From NCBI RefSeq assembly GCF_050947875.1, contig NC_134569.1, positions 40,953,777 through 41,017,776 of the forward strand: a stretch of DNA of 64,000 bases, written 5' to 3'. The notes under the pieces are model-generated. The model saw only the letters and a program-made list of their open reading frames with translations, was not told the origin of the DNA and searched no databases. The position numbers were made by a program, and so were the translations under genes. Positions 34,831 to 45,652 of this stretch are shown here, one piece after another (the stretch's first letter is position 1; every line of letters begins with the position of its first letter). The DNA is from Dermacentor variabilis (Eukaryota > Arthropoda > Arachnida > Ixodida > Ixodidae).

Positions 34831-35618
34831 AGGATGTGATTATGCAGGCTCCGCAATAATTAACTGTGGATTACCGACATCTTCTATACCCCTGGCACAG
34901 GATTTTCTTGTGATATCAGTTATATAAAAACTGCAGGAGAATTTGCGCCGTCAGCGGCGGCGGCGGCGACGCCGCCGTGATGTTCCGTATAGAGTCCAAC
35001 TGTGATAACATCGCGGCCGCGCGCCGTATGCTGTAGGTTCCAGAGAAAGCTTGCAAGGGTGAGCCTAGAAATATTGTGGCTTGATGCGTCGATGTCTTCT
35101 CGCGCTCGCAAGGTAGGAAGGCGGGGAGGGCGCACGCCATCTTCTCAGGTGGGCGTGAGGAGGAGGGGGATCGTGGTATGTCTTATATTTTTGTGAAGTA
35201 TGCCCTATCGAAATAATGCCTTTACATTAGCCGCTTTTCTTTTTTATTGCTTGTTTCATTTGTCCTCGCATGTTGTGTGTATTTAGCATCCGTGTAGCCA
35301 ATCTCTGTCGTGGGTATAAGCCATGTTTTGAGGTCTAAACAACAACAACATCAACAAGGTTTCGTGTCGAATTTTCACAGCAACAACAGCAGAGGTAGAA
35401 GTTTAGCCTTGCTCTCACAGTGTCATAGTTTAATGACCGTAGCGCCATTAAGCAATGAACACAACCATTGGATTGCCGCCGTATTGCTAGTGGTATCAGG
35501 CAGACTGACTGTTCCATCGTCAGCTGTCACATAGAAAAGGTGGGGAGGGGGTTATATCGGCTGGCTGCGTAGTTTCAGGTCCACTAGGGTTGAGGATTGG
35601 GCGACTTGGTATTGCATT
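34831..35618. other. No gene recognised; CpG patch with (CGG)-like run
   Basis: A GGCGGCGGCGGCGACGCCGCC patch near 34960 and a short CpG-rich region to 35180. Predicted frames are short and overlapping. Confidence 0.4.
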
Positions 35619-35708
35619 CTAAAACTGGTACAGCGCAACACAGAAAAGAAGAAACAAGCCGGCTCGGCTTGGCTTGTTTGTTCCTATGTTGCGCTGTACC
35701 AGTTTTAG
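35619..35708. repeat. 90-bp foldback (hairpin) element
   Basis: Outer arms CTAAAACTGGTACAGCGCAACA (35619-35640) and its exact reverse complement (35687-35708), 22 bp each. Inner segments AACAAGCC / GGCTTGTT also pair. The tip contains GGCTCGGCTT. Confidence 0.9.
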
Positions 35709-36226
35709 GAATTTATGGGTTGGAGAGGTGCCAGCATCTTGTTTTTAATGCTCATGTGTGTTCCCGCTTCATAGAATTTTTACAGCCGGTGAACTAACGC
35801 AGAAAGACATTCCTCAAAGCTCGATCTATAGAACTTGTGTTCATTTAGATGCAGTGTAGAGCCTTACTTGACACGCTCAGTTCATACAGCAGACACTCGC
35901 CTAGAGTAACTTCGTCTTCAGTAGCACAAGTACCTGATGCCGCCAAGTTGGACTAAAGAACGGACGCTTAATTAACGTTGCGGTTCAGGCGGCAGCAGCC
36001 TTGCCAATGTGCTATTGTTTTCTCTCTCTCTTTTACGGACACCTCTCACGTAACGTGAATATGAGACGTCTGTGTCCATGGGCAAATGAAGATTTTCTCT
36101 CGATTTCTCCTCGGTTCCATTGCCTCGGGCGCGCGCAGTCGCTCGCGAATGACGAAAAGCCCGTGCCGGTGAAGACGAAGATCGGCGCAGCAGGTACAGT
36201 CGCGGCTGCCACCGCTACTGCGGGTC
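35709..36226. other. Upstream region of the 36227 ORF
   Basis: AT-rich until about 36110, then GC-rich as the ORF is approached. No TATA box or start site is assignable. An in-frame TGA at 36170-36172 closes the 36227 frame upstream. Confidence 0.4.
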
Positions 36227-36451
36227 ATGGTTGCTGAGCCCCGTCGTCGGCAGCCGACCGAGGAGGACTACTTCGCCGATTCCGAGATGGCCAACGAGCA
36301 CGACGAGCACAGGCGGAGGAGATACGCGGTGGAGGGACCCCCCGACGGCTGCATTCTCAACGAGTTCCCGCACACCAGTCGGTCCCGAACCGTTGTCAGC
36401 GTTGTCGCGATCCTGCTGGTGCTCATCCTCTACCAGCTCTTCTTCGCTTGA
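36227..36451 (+). CDS. Putative 74-aa tail-anchored membrane protein
   Basis: A complete short ORF: the ATG lies in a good context (G at -3, G at +4), with an in-frame TGA upstream at 36170-36172 and a stop TGA at 36449-36451. Residues 1-54 are polar and charged (RRRQPTEEDYFADSEMANEH, DEHRRRR) and end in SRSR. Residues 55-73 form one hydrophobic helix (TVVSVVAILLVLILYQLFF) that runs to the stop. This is a C-terminal tail anchor with the N-terminus in the cytosol. Third positions are mostly G or C (GTG CTC ATC CTC TAC CAG CTC TTC TTC), which argues for real coding. I do not recognise the family. It could also be the first exon of a type II protein with a missed donor. It lies 3.4 kb upstream of the first visible arrestin exon. 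Confidence 0.55.
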   Translation: MVAEPRRRQPTEEDYFADSEMANEHDEHRRRRYAVEGPPDGCILNEFPHTSRSRTVVSVVAILLVLILYQLFFA

Positions 36452-39400
36452 AAATTCCTCACAGCCCAGCGAGTGCGGTGAGGCTGGAGCCCGCGCTGCG
36501 TGTCACACATTTGTCTCTAGCAAACGGCCGTCGTGTTCGAGTGAAGGACCCCTTCGCAGCTGCATGAGTGCGGTGGGCCTGGAGTACACGGGCAGCCCGT
36601 CCAACTGCTACAGCTCCGGGAGTTCGAAAAGGCTGGGGATGGCAACCTCCGGCGACGCGGGCTCTCGTAATGCGGCCATGACCCCGACTGTCGTCGCTCC
36701 TCTCTCGACGGGAAACAAAAATGTGTATTCAACGACGGGAAGCTTCGCCACGCTGACAAAATCGCCGTTCGCGGCGATCTGACCGGGGCAGCCATGGATC
36801 CTTATTCAAGCGTCACATCCTGGATCAAGCAGTGATTGAGTCTCCCTGTCAAATAGACTATTCGTTTTTCGATGCAAGTTCATCGGCTGGTGAAGTTCCC
36901 TGCCGACATGACGTTTCGGTGGTACCTTCGGGACTGCTCGTGAAAGTGAGAGATAAGGGGCGTCAAAAAATTGAAACCATGAAGTCAGGTCGCTGCTTCA
37001 CTCTGACTGAATAGGCTCACTGGCTGTGTCAGATCACTGCTCCTAATGTGAATTGTCTAGTAAATAATTACACTGCACCATTTACGCTTAAATGGCAAAG
37101 TTGCTTTTCATGCGCATTTTAAACGGGCACGTTGTGTCAGCATTGCATGCAAGAGCATTGCGCACGGCTTTTCCACAGCAGCGGCTTAACCAAAGTTGTC
37201 GAGTTGTCATTAACGGATTACCATTTGAAATTTATTTTCACTTGAAAATTACCCGTCCTTCTCTTGGAAGCGCCTCTTACGCCTCGACGACACGGTATGC
37301 GCTTGTACACTTTCTCTGCTATATTAGACAGGGAGAACTCCTCTATATCCCCCATCCCTAAGCCGGCACAGCCATGAAATGTTTTATTTGGCTTCCGTGC
37401 AGTCGCGCATCAAGTTGGGTTCGCGAAAAACAGCTGTTCATGCAGCTCCAGCATTATGGGCGCAGCAATCCTGGTGACTTAAGCAGCAGTCACAAAGTAA
37501 CTGTGCTGAAGGCGTCGTGGCCTCGTGAGTCTGTGAGAGGTCAATATTGTTATTGACTATGATGAACGACCATGGGTCTCTTGGGTATGGTAGACTATAC
37601 TTTCTCAAGTATACCAAGAAACTGCGTTCCGTGGCTCGGGAACGCCTGTCACATACGCTTCAACCAAGTCTTATTTATCTTAAGGCTTCCTATACGTGAT
37701 ACGCGTGCACAGTGGCTAGTTGCCCAAACGTGCTCCTCCTCAGAGGCCGACTGGCGTTTACGAACCGTTCCCTTGCGAAACTAACGATTGCCTATCGTTA
37801 GTTTCCTACATACTTAGTCTTCAAACCTACCTTTGTTCAAGCATTTCTGACAGGTTATCTCCAACGTTACCGAGAGTTTTATCGACAAGTATACTATGAG
37901 TTTTTGAAGTGTCCCGAAAATGATATCTAAACAAACGTTCACCTGAGTCATCGTAGCACAACAATGTCTAACAGATACTAATCCTCATGACGCACCATTC
38001 GAGGTATTATTATTCGTAGAGAGCTACCTATGCTCAGTCAAACGATTATCCACGTGAGGGATATGTATGACAGAAATAAACACGTAACTGAGACGCCGTA
38101 TTGATGACACATTCACTTTTGTCCCATTTTCCGGTCAGCTTTGGGTATAGGCTTGCATCACGAATGGCAGCACGGAACAATGGGACTTGTACGTTGTCCG
38201 CTGGTCGTTGGGCGCTTACATCGGTTGCATATCTAATTTCCTCGTTGTAACAAATACAATGAAAGAAAGTTTTGATAGGTCAATTCGGTAAGCCCGTTGG
38301 CCTGTCGGCTGCAGCTGCCCGCTAAATTGACTACATTGGTTTCGACCAATTGAGTTTCTACGATTCGACCCGCAGCCGGCCGGAGGCAATCTTTTGGTTC
38401 ACTTCTTCGTTTGGTAAATGAATGACGGCGGCGTACTGCACTTTCTGAATGATGCGCGGCTGAACACCGTTTATATAATATTACTTACTTTTCTTTACTG
38501 TACTACAAGGGTAGCCCTCTTCCAAAGAGAAAGAAAAGCCTACTGACTTCTACTATGGCCTTCGTTTGACTCGCAATTGATCTTCTTTGGATCCAGTACA
38601 ATGCGCTGGTTTGTTGATTCCCACTCCAAAACCGTGCGCAAATAGGATAAAAAAAGCACTCGACACTTAGAACTGAAAGTAACATCTTGAGGCACTGGGG
38701 CGAGCACACGGCTTCGCTTCTGCACAGGCATGGCCTCCGAGAGGAGGAACGCGAGCGCTACACATCATCTCAGAGGCCGCCCAATACTGCGCCAGACAGC
38801 GCCCGTTCTCTCATGTGGTGGATTGCTGTTTTATTTGCACCCGACATGGAATACTCTGCCGAGTATCAGCGTGGTATATTTGTAAACAGAACAGCCTTAT
38901 CTGCTCTATTCTCATTTTTTTTTGTGTACACTCTTTCGTACACATACGCAAATACCCCAAAAGTAGACTGAAAATATGGTATCCGCGTTAATACACCTTG
39001 TAATACACCTTCGCGCATAATGCAAAAGACGTTGGTTTGATTCCCATCTGCTTCAAGTTACATATAGCCCACTTTAATTCTCATATGAATAGTTTGTTTC
39101 AGCGCACATCAAGTAAACGTAACAATTATTGGCCCCTATGATTTATCATGCTTCATTATCTGTTTCTTCGCATGATAGAGACCTAATATGTACACGTTCT
39201 TATACATCACATCTTTATTATCATGTAAAGCACTAACCGAGCGTCGCTGTCAAAACAGTTGAATCATGACTGAAAACGTATGTCGCTATTCATATATAAA
39301 AGAGCACATTCTTCTTCAATTTTTGCAAGACAAATACGCACGTTGGACCGGCTTTTGCTGCACGGCGAACTCTGTCTTACGTGAATTATACGTTGCTGTT

Positions 39401-39885
39401 TCTTTTTCTTCACGCACTTCTCCTCGTAGTTAACAAACCGAATTCACCTTCCTTAACTTCTTGGCGCCTTCACTTTTCCTTTTCAGGCGTGTTGTTTGTT
39501 ATTGGGTTAGAGGAGGCTGAGCAAACGTAATTGCTGCGCCTAAAACCAGGCAGAAGCTCCAACAGCTTTCACTCTTTTTTTCTTACGTGAATATTTCCCC
39601 GTTAGATAAGCGCAACGAATATATTCAATGTGCTTTCAAGCATGCTGAAAACCAAGCTTGAACATTATGCGCGCTTCAAATGCTGTGATCGAAAACCCAT
39701 TAGTCTTAGGAGCGAGCTATTCAAGGAAGATTCACAAGTAGTATTTTGCCTGTAATAGGAATGGCTTTGCAAAAAAAAATGTTGCTGTCTTTTTCTGGGT
39801 CGCCATTTGCCGCCACTAAATCGAAATTGCTAAAAATCTAGGCAATATGTTGCTAACGTTTCTACACCTTTTCGGTCTCTCGCAG
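36452..39885. other. Likely 3' UTR of the small protein, then intergenic or intronic DNA
   Basis: 36452-36790 stays GC-rich, and a shifted frame is open to 36782 without known motifs; it may be 3' UTR. An AATAAA lies at 38075. A perfect 12-bp stem with 5-base loop sits at 37777-37805 (GAAACTAACGAT, TGCCT, ATCGTTAGTTTC). A B-box-like GGTTTGATTCCC at about 39033 hints at another SINE scrap. I searched for the arrestin N-terminal exon here and did not find one. Confidence 0.4.
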
Positions 39886-39946
39886 GTTACCTTATACATG
39901 GAGAAACGGGAATTCTGTGACCTGGGAACTTGCACGGAGCCAGTCG
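39886..39946 (+). CDS. Arrestin, internal exon A (61 bp)
   Basis: Flanked by a pyrimidine-rich acceptor (TTTTCGGTCTCTCGCAG) and a consensus donor (G|GTGAGT). Begins in phase 0 and reads VTLYMEKREFCDLGTCTEPV plus one base. This matches the arrestin beta-strand segment usually written K-x-T-x-Y-L-x-KRDF-x-D-x-x-x-x-x-x-PV, just after the family's extreme N-terminus. Its phase (one base left over) joins exactly to exon B, giving EPV-EGVVVLD as in arrestins. Arrestins bind phosphorylated GPCRs, in arthropod eyes rhodopsin, and end signalling. The first coding exon, expected to end with an NGK-type sequence, is upstream and not located. Confidence 0.85.
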
Positions 39947-41059
39947 GTGAGTTCTGGTGTTATTTGTTTAAATTTTCCCAACGCGCTGCAGATGAAAGAT
40001 GCTGCGATGAAAGCTCCTTCCACTGTGCACTGGGTGCATACATGCTCCATGCCTTCCTGTACAAGGCACAGGAAATAACGTTTATTAGAAGCAACCTTGA
40101 CGGAAGTTACTGTTAAGGAAAGTGAAAATGTTCGTTTTTATGAAGATTACGCTTTAAAAAGCCGTATACTCATTTCTCTCTACTTTTTTTTTTCAATGTG
40201 CGAGCGTATGTGCGTGCGAGTGCTTATCGAAGGGAGCGAGGGGTCTTACAGAGACGAGTCTCATGTAAAAAGCATATAGAAGGCTCGGTGCGAAAATGTC
40301 TACGGCAGTGTTCTTTTCTCAGTGAACTCAGAACAGTGATTTTAATTTCTCTCTTTCTTTTATAATTAGTTACGATTGATATAATAGCAGCGGTGGACAT
40401 AATCTCTATTGGTATGCATTTAACGTGCGCCCAAAGCACTGTACACGAGCGTTCTTGCATTTCGCCCTCATCAGAATGCAGCCACCGTGGTCGGGAAACG
40501 AACCCACGACCTCGTGCTCAGCAGCGCAACGCCACTTGGCCGCCGCGGCGGATGTAGAGATCTGTTTAGAAGGGCATGGCTTCAGAAACGGAATTACATT
40601 CATTTGACCGGTAAATATTGATTACCAACGAAAGGAATGTCCTTGCCACCAATGCGCCGTAACCGCTGCGTGATGTATCAGTGTGACACCACGAGCCTCA
40701 AGGTGTTTTCTCTCATATGGACCATTTTTAGAGCCGGAAAAGTCGTATAATTCGCAACGCAATCCTTTGCTATTCACAAGCAGTTCAATAGGTCCGAGAA
40801 GTCGCCGTCAAAATTCATTCCGTTACCGGAAAAATATGGAACGAAGTACGACGCGGCGCATCCAGCCGTCTTTCGCTCTTGGTTCCTTTCCTGGCTTGAC
40901 AAGCAATCTCTCAGTTTAACGGTCACCTTTCTTTGCTATTGAAAGAAAAAGCGTAACTTAAAATTACGTGGACTAAAAATAATATCCTTAGTAGTCAGTG
41001 TCGCTTTAATCTAGGCCAGTGGGTACAGGTCGCCGAGCGCTTCCTCTCGCGTCTCGCAG
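39947..41059 (+). other. Arrestin intron (A to B), 1113 bp, holding a SINE fragment
   Basis: Starts GTGAGT and ends CTCTCGCGTCTCGCAG. Contains the minus-strand SINE at 40400-40570. An earlier AG (41014) exists, but the one at 41058-41059 keeps the arrestin frame. Confidence 0.75.
40400..40570 (-). repeat. tRNA-derived SINE (second family), minus orientation
   Basis: Reverse complement carries GCTGAGCACGAGGTCGTGGG then TTCGTTTCCCGACCACGG (B-box region) and GGGCGAAATGCAAGAACGCTC, matching the SINE at 62022-62268. It lies within the arrestin intron. Confidence 0.7.
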
Positions 41060-41279
41060 AGGGCGTGGTAGTGCTCGATGCCGACCAGCTGCAGCCCAAC
41101 GAGCGGCTCCTGGTGGCGCTGGTGGGCCGGTTCCGGTACGGCCGCGAGGAGGACGAGATCCTGGGCATGACGCTCTGCCGAGAGGTCTACCTGGGACACA
41201 CGCAGCTCTGCCACGAGCAGCCCAGCTCGCCCCGCACCCCGCAAGCCGCCACCGGATCCTCCACCACCGAACCGCCAAA
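41060..41279 (+). CDS. Arrestin, internal exon B (220 bp), finger loop
   Basis: Acceptor AG at 41058-41059, donor AA|GTGCGT at 41280. It completes Glu with exon A's last base and reads EGVVVLDADQLQPNERLL, then ALVGRFRYGREEDEILGMTL and CREVYLGHTQLCHEQ. FRYGRE-(E/D)-x(2)-(V/I)-(L/M)-G is the arrestin signature. The following segment is the finger loop, which inserts into the activated receptor. The EEDE spelling resembles insect visual arrestins (Arr1/Arr2) more than beta-arrestins. After LCHEQ comes a Ser/Pro/Thr-rich insert (PSSPRTPQAATGSSTTEPP) longer than usual, possibly a disordered loop. Ends with two bases of a codon, phase-compatible with exon C. Third positions are strongly G/C. Confidence 0.92.
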
Positions 41280-42400
41280 GTGCGTACTACGCTACCTCTG
41301 TGCTTACATCAGTTCTGTAGAGGTACAATACGGCTGACATCAGTAACTTACGATAGGACGCTGAAAAAGGATGGCACAAGGACAGTGAAAGAGGACAACA
41401 CATTGGCATTGTCCTTTGGCCACTGCAGGTTCTTTGTAGGTTTTTCGTCGCTTTATCCTTCTGCGAAGACTTTCCAGCTCCAACTATTTGCGTTTTCGCT
41501 ATTTACCCACAACACGGCGCGATCGATTGTTTCTCTCTGTAAGCGGCAGCAAGACGTTTCCAGGAACGATACATACGGTACTGCTCGAGAGTACTCGCAC
41601 CATGATTGCTGTATATTTAAACATTTCTCGCATACCATATTTCACAGCTTATCAAGAAAGAAGGTAACACGGTGATTCGTTGCCATGCACCTGCTTAATT
41701 TTGCCGAACAGAAAGACTTGCCGCATGACCAAGCTCTCTTCTGCGCGAAAATTGGGCGTGCCTAGAACTCCCTAATAAGAAACCAGTAGGAACGCGGATA
41801 CAATTGTCGCAGCGGAGAGGTTGCTATAAATTTCGCTTCTTCCCAGACAACCGGACAAGTTTGTCATTCTCTTCGATTCGCCGATGTCGATCTTTTAACT
41901 ACAACGCCTGCAAGGTGTGCAGTGCATTGTAGATGGCTGCGAGTCCAGTACACTGTCTCCCTCACGAGCTCAGTAACCACATAGTAAAACCATTAAAGAG
42001 GACAAATAGATCAGAACGAGGGCGTTTAATTATCCTCGCAGGCAATGTCGTCAGCCTTTATGGGCGCGCATATCTCCGCAGTTCGCTGTTGCTTCGAGAC
42101 GCTGCTCCCCCTTTCCTACTAACCTCCCGCACTTCGTTACTCCATGCACGCAAGCCAAGGGTGTCACAAGTGCTTCGTGGATTGGACTAGCGGGGTGCAA
42201 CGCTTACTTGCCAACCGCTGAGCCGTCCGGCCAAAGTGTCTCCAGTGGCAGTCATACCGAAGACCTGGGTAAAAGGGCGGGAGGCAGCACTCCCCTGCCC
42301 TTCCCATTATCGCGCACTTTCGGCAAGCACAGCGATGGGCCTGCGGGAATCGTCGACAGTTCGCTCACGTCCGCGTACCGCCGCCACTCCCACTTTGCAG
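41280..42400 (+). other. Arrestin intron (B to C), 1121 bp
   Basis: Starts GTGCGT and ends CCACTCCCACTTTGCAG. Its last 200 bp are GC-rich and open in several frames, so a cryptic or alternative exon cannot be excluded, but the two flanking exons join in frame without one. Confidence 0.75.
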
Positions 42401-42497
42401 ATCCCCCGGCCGTGCCCTGTATGCCATGCAGCTGGGACCTGTGCACCGAAGGTTGATGGAGGCCCTGGGCGAAGCGGCCGTGCCTTTTCGTTTCGAG
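42401..42497 (+). CDS. Arrestin, internal exon C (97 bp)
   Basis: Acceptor CACTTTGCAG, donor GAG|GTGAGC at 42498. The first base completes Lys (AA+A) with exon B; the frame then reads SPGRALYAMQLG and VHRRLMEALGEAAVPFRFE. The latter matches the arrestin helix-and-strand segment (Q-E-R-L-x-x-K-LG-x-x-A-x-PF-x-F) that follows the finger-loop strands. It ends in phase 0, exactly where the PPN-x-P-x-SVTLQ segment would follow in the family. Exons A-C total 378 bp (126 codons), about a third of a typical 360-420 residue arrestin. No later exon was recognised in the remaining 21.5 kb. Confidence 0.9.
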
Positions 42498-42639
42498 GTG
42501 AGCGCCGCGCGCTTACCGGGAGCGCAAATCGTGGAGTTACGTATCCAGTGCTGGACGCTGCATATTGTCGTGACTAGCAGCGAAAACAACCCGTTGACGG
42601 ACTGCGTGCTTCGCGCCAAGCGTATATAGATGAGTCAAT

Positions 42640-43255
42640 CAGAGCAGAAGCCTCGGGCGAAAATGGGTTTCTAAGATACGCGAGGCACGCGTGTTTCGGG
42701 CCAGCGACGAGCAGGCACAGATGTGCCGCTGACAGAGCTTTCGACGTGCCACAGTTGGCGAACGAGGCGCGAATACGAATATCCAGGAATGAGCGAGAAG
42801 AACAGAGGGAACCGAGGCGTTCAGATTTTTTTTTTTTTTGTTAGCTATACCGCGAAAACACACCGAGAAAACAGACGATGAAGTCAGGAAAAGCGTGTGG
42901 GAATTTTCTTGGCTGTTCATTTTAATTGAAATGTAGAAAAAATAGGGAAAGTGCCAAAGACGCCTTAGCCACATCATCTTTCACCAGCGAGTAGAGCACT
43001 GGAGGCGACCAAGCGAGCCGGATCGAGTGCCGAATGTCGCTCCCACGTGACCGCATACTGTGTCGTGACGTCACGACACAGTGTCCTCCTGGGAAGCGAA
43101 ACCGAGACTAACTGCAAAAGGGGTGTTATGTTAAATTAATTACAGCGCTCTGAGACTTTCCACTGCATTTTCTATACTTTAGAGATCTATAGGACCTTCA
43201 ATTAACAACAAGAAACTGAACAGTCGAAAATATCATGTCAGTGCCCCTTTAAGGA
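42640..43255. repeat. Probable dispersed repeat with a 26-bp palindrome
   Basis: The block from about 42960 to 43255 includes ACTGTGTCGTGACGTCACGA and its mirrored half at 43057-43082, then GCAAAAGGGGTGTTATGTTA, a TTAATTACAGCGCTCTGAG stretch, and ends GTCAGTGCCCCTTTAAGG. From memory this resembles a high-copy non-coding repeat of tick genomes. The left boundary is uncertain, and the poly-T at 42828-42840 may belong to it. No ORF. It lies in the presumed arrestin intron. Confidence 0.45.
43057..43082. repeat. 26-bp perfect palindrome centred on TGACGTCA
   Basis: ACTGTGTCGTGAC meets GTCACGACACAGT with no spacer. The centre is a CRE-like TGACGTCA. Confidence 0.95.
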
Positions 43256-43675
43256 ATACCACGACGGCTTTGATCCCGTCAATTTCCTCGGGTATTTGTG
43301 TATGTGCACATGGCTAGCCCTGGGAGTGTTAGCCAGCGCGATCCACGGCAACATTTGGGGTGTATCCTTTCAACCGCAAGCGCCACATTATAGACTATGT
43401 GTTCAGACGTTCTCGTATACCTGAACTTAGGATCACACAACTGGCTCCTAATTAAGAACGATTCTCGTCCGCCCACACCGAAGTAACGGCGAGAGTTGTT
43501 CCGAGTTCTAAGAGGAGTGAGCACCGCATAGTGACATTTAAAAGGAGCCGAAGTACCTTTCGCCATAAACTCTCGTAGTAAGAATGCTAGAAGAAAATCT
43601 GGCGGTAGTTATGCGTCTGCACGCTTTGACAGAGACAGAACTTCATTCAGCAAATCAATGCGTAAGTATTATGGG
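43256..43675. other. No gene recognised (presumed arrestin intron)
   Basis: Short frames only. Confidence 0.4.
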
Positions 43676-43678
43676 TAT

Positions 43679-43741
<63 letters not shown>

Positions 43742-43743
43742 TT
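43676..43743. repeat. (ATTT)n microsatellite
   Basis: About 16 tandem units. Confidence 0.97.
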
Positions 43744-45308
43744 AATGCATGGCTTTGTCTAAACCTCGCCCTTTTGGGTTGAAACCACTGATTACTTCCT
43801 TAAGCGTAATCTAGCTGTCATTGCAAGTTCGCGATGGAAATTAAAATTTTCATTTAGCTTCTAATCTATACCTTCATACTGTTCTGAGCACATCACAAAA
43901 GTAACAAGAACATTTTAAAGTATCAAAAATACCTAATCACGCGTTGTCAGTCTTACTCTCCAGATGTCTGTTGGAACTAGGGAGACGCATACTCGAAGGC
44001 GTCAAGATTCTGCGCTAAAAATTATCTAACGGAATAAATTGTGACCGTCACTCTCACCATGCTCAAAAGAAACGCTTTCCGACTGGCGCACGCAGCAAAA
44101 CTCTAGCCATAATGAGTAGCAAAGGAAGTTCAGTTATCTTTTCTGAAAGAAGCCCTGTCAAATAACCTAAAGATCAGCAGTGACTTCCACGACTGCAACG
44201 CCACACTTCCCTGTAATCGTGGTGTAAAGCTCTAGTTCGTTTGCCGACGCTGCCGTTACATCTCTTTCCCTAAAGATACTCGCCTGTGAAAACGTGTTCC
44301 CCTGGACCTACAAAATTACAATGGAGCTGCAGATTCCCATGATGAAAGGTGACATAGACTGGGCACAAACCCCAGTCCAAACCGACATACTGATGCAAAC
44401 ACACACGCAAGCGCGTACACACACAAACATAAACAAAGCACACTAAGACGCACGCTCCATAAAATATCTACTCTGGTTAAGGTCTGTGTCCTACTTAGCG
44501 TACAAGCCTCCAGGCTAAAAGCATACAGCGTATAGTCATGCAAGAATAACCACACTGCCGTGGATCACCCACGAAGCACGCGCTGAATGGGCGGATGAAA
44601 ATCAATCGCATGCTCCTTTTTATTTCGTTTCGCCGACTAGCTTGTGATTGCACTTTGCTCTTCCGCTCCAGAAAACCTGCCAATAATGATTTCTGTCATC
44701 GGATGCAGAACTGAGCGCGTGCAGTGCCCAGATGTCGAAGAAAAAATGGATTTAAACGCGAGGGAAGAGGTTTCGGGCCTTTCAAATCCTGCTGCGCTAT
44801 TATTTTCCCAACGTCAACGACAATCTTCGTTTGCTCAATATAAGTAAAAGAAAGCAGGGACCTTTTGTCATCGTGAGACGCCGGTGCCGGCCGTGATCTT
44901 TTACTTTGAATTCCCATTGTCCTCTTCGCGACTCGGCCTTCTTACCATGTTCCGCGCCTTTCGCATTTTTTTATTTCTGCGCGATGGTGAATTAAAAAAG
45001 AAAGAAAATTAAATAATGAAGGAAGGAGAGAGAGAGACTACGTATACGCCGTTGCGAAATCTCGCCGTACTGAGTTACGTTCGCTGATCGTACAAAACAG
45101 ATGCCGACATGGCATCAGAGCCGGCGTGCAAAACGCCTCGGTAACGGAAAAAAAATGACTTACGGAGGTAGGCGGAGTCGTTTCCTAAAGTGATTTCTAT
45201 TTGTGTCTGCCAGAACGGTGGGCCACAAACAGGTGAAATCGCGGGCGCGTTGGTATGTGAATTGGTGGACGACGTCTTTCTGGCCGGAAACACTTTCCGG
45301 TTGCAAGA
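43744..45308. other. No gene recognised (presumed arrestin intron)
   Basis: Inspected for the next arrestin segment (CGV-(D/E)-Y type) and none was found. Contains a short CA-rich patch at 44397-44440. Confidence 0.4.
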
Positions 45309-45362
45309 CAGCAAAGTATAGGAGAGTAAATGGCCGGCCATTTTCTCTCCTATACTTTGCTG
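45309..45362. repeat. 54-bp near-perfect palindrome
   Basis: Arms of 27 bp with no spacer, CAGCAAAGTATAGGAGAG... and ...CTCTCCTATACTTTGCTG, centred on GGCCGGCC, with one mismatched pair. A small CCGGAAA/TTTCCGG hairpin lies just to its left (about 45280-45300). Confidence 0.95.
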
Positions 45363-45652
45363 CCCGTCGCAATTCAATCTGTCGAATTCTGATCACAGAT
45401 CCACCATTCCAGTTTTGTGACGAGAGAAACAACAGCGCAGATTCTTGCCCAAGTGCAATTCTTTGTAGAAACATTTACCAGGGCCTTCGAAATATACACC
45501 AAACTTTAATGTGCTAGCGTTCTTTACGAACTTAACAATCCTTTCAGCATGTCCGTATCTAAATTCTTTCACGACAACTTGAACCGCTAGCTATGTGCCC
45601 CTAGGATGTACCACTGGGTATCTGCCCGAATAGAGAGCTTGGGTGCGCGCAT

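Noticed and set aside
45160..45517. Pair of 104-codon ORFs on opposite strands
   Set aside because: Their mirror similarity in the middle is simply the 54-bp palindrome; no domain in either.
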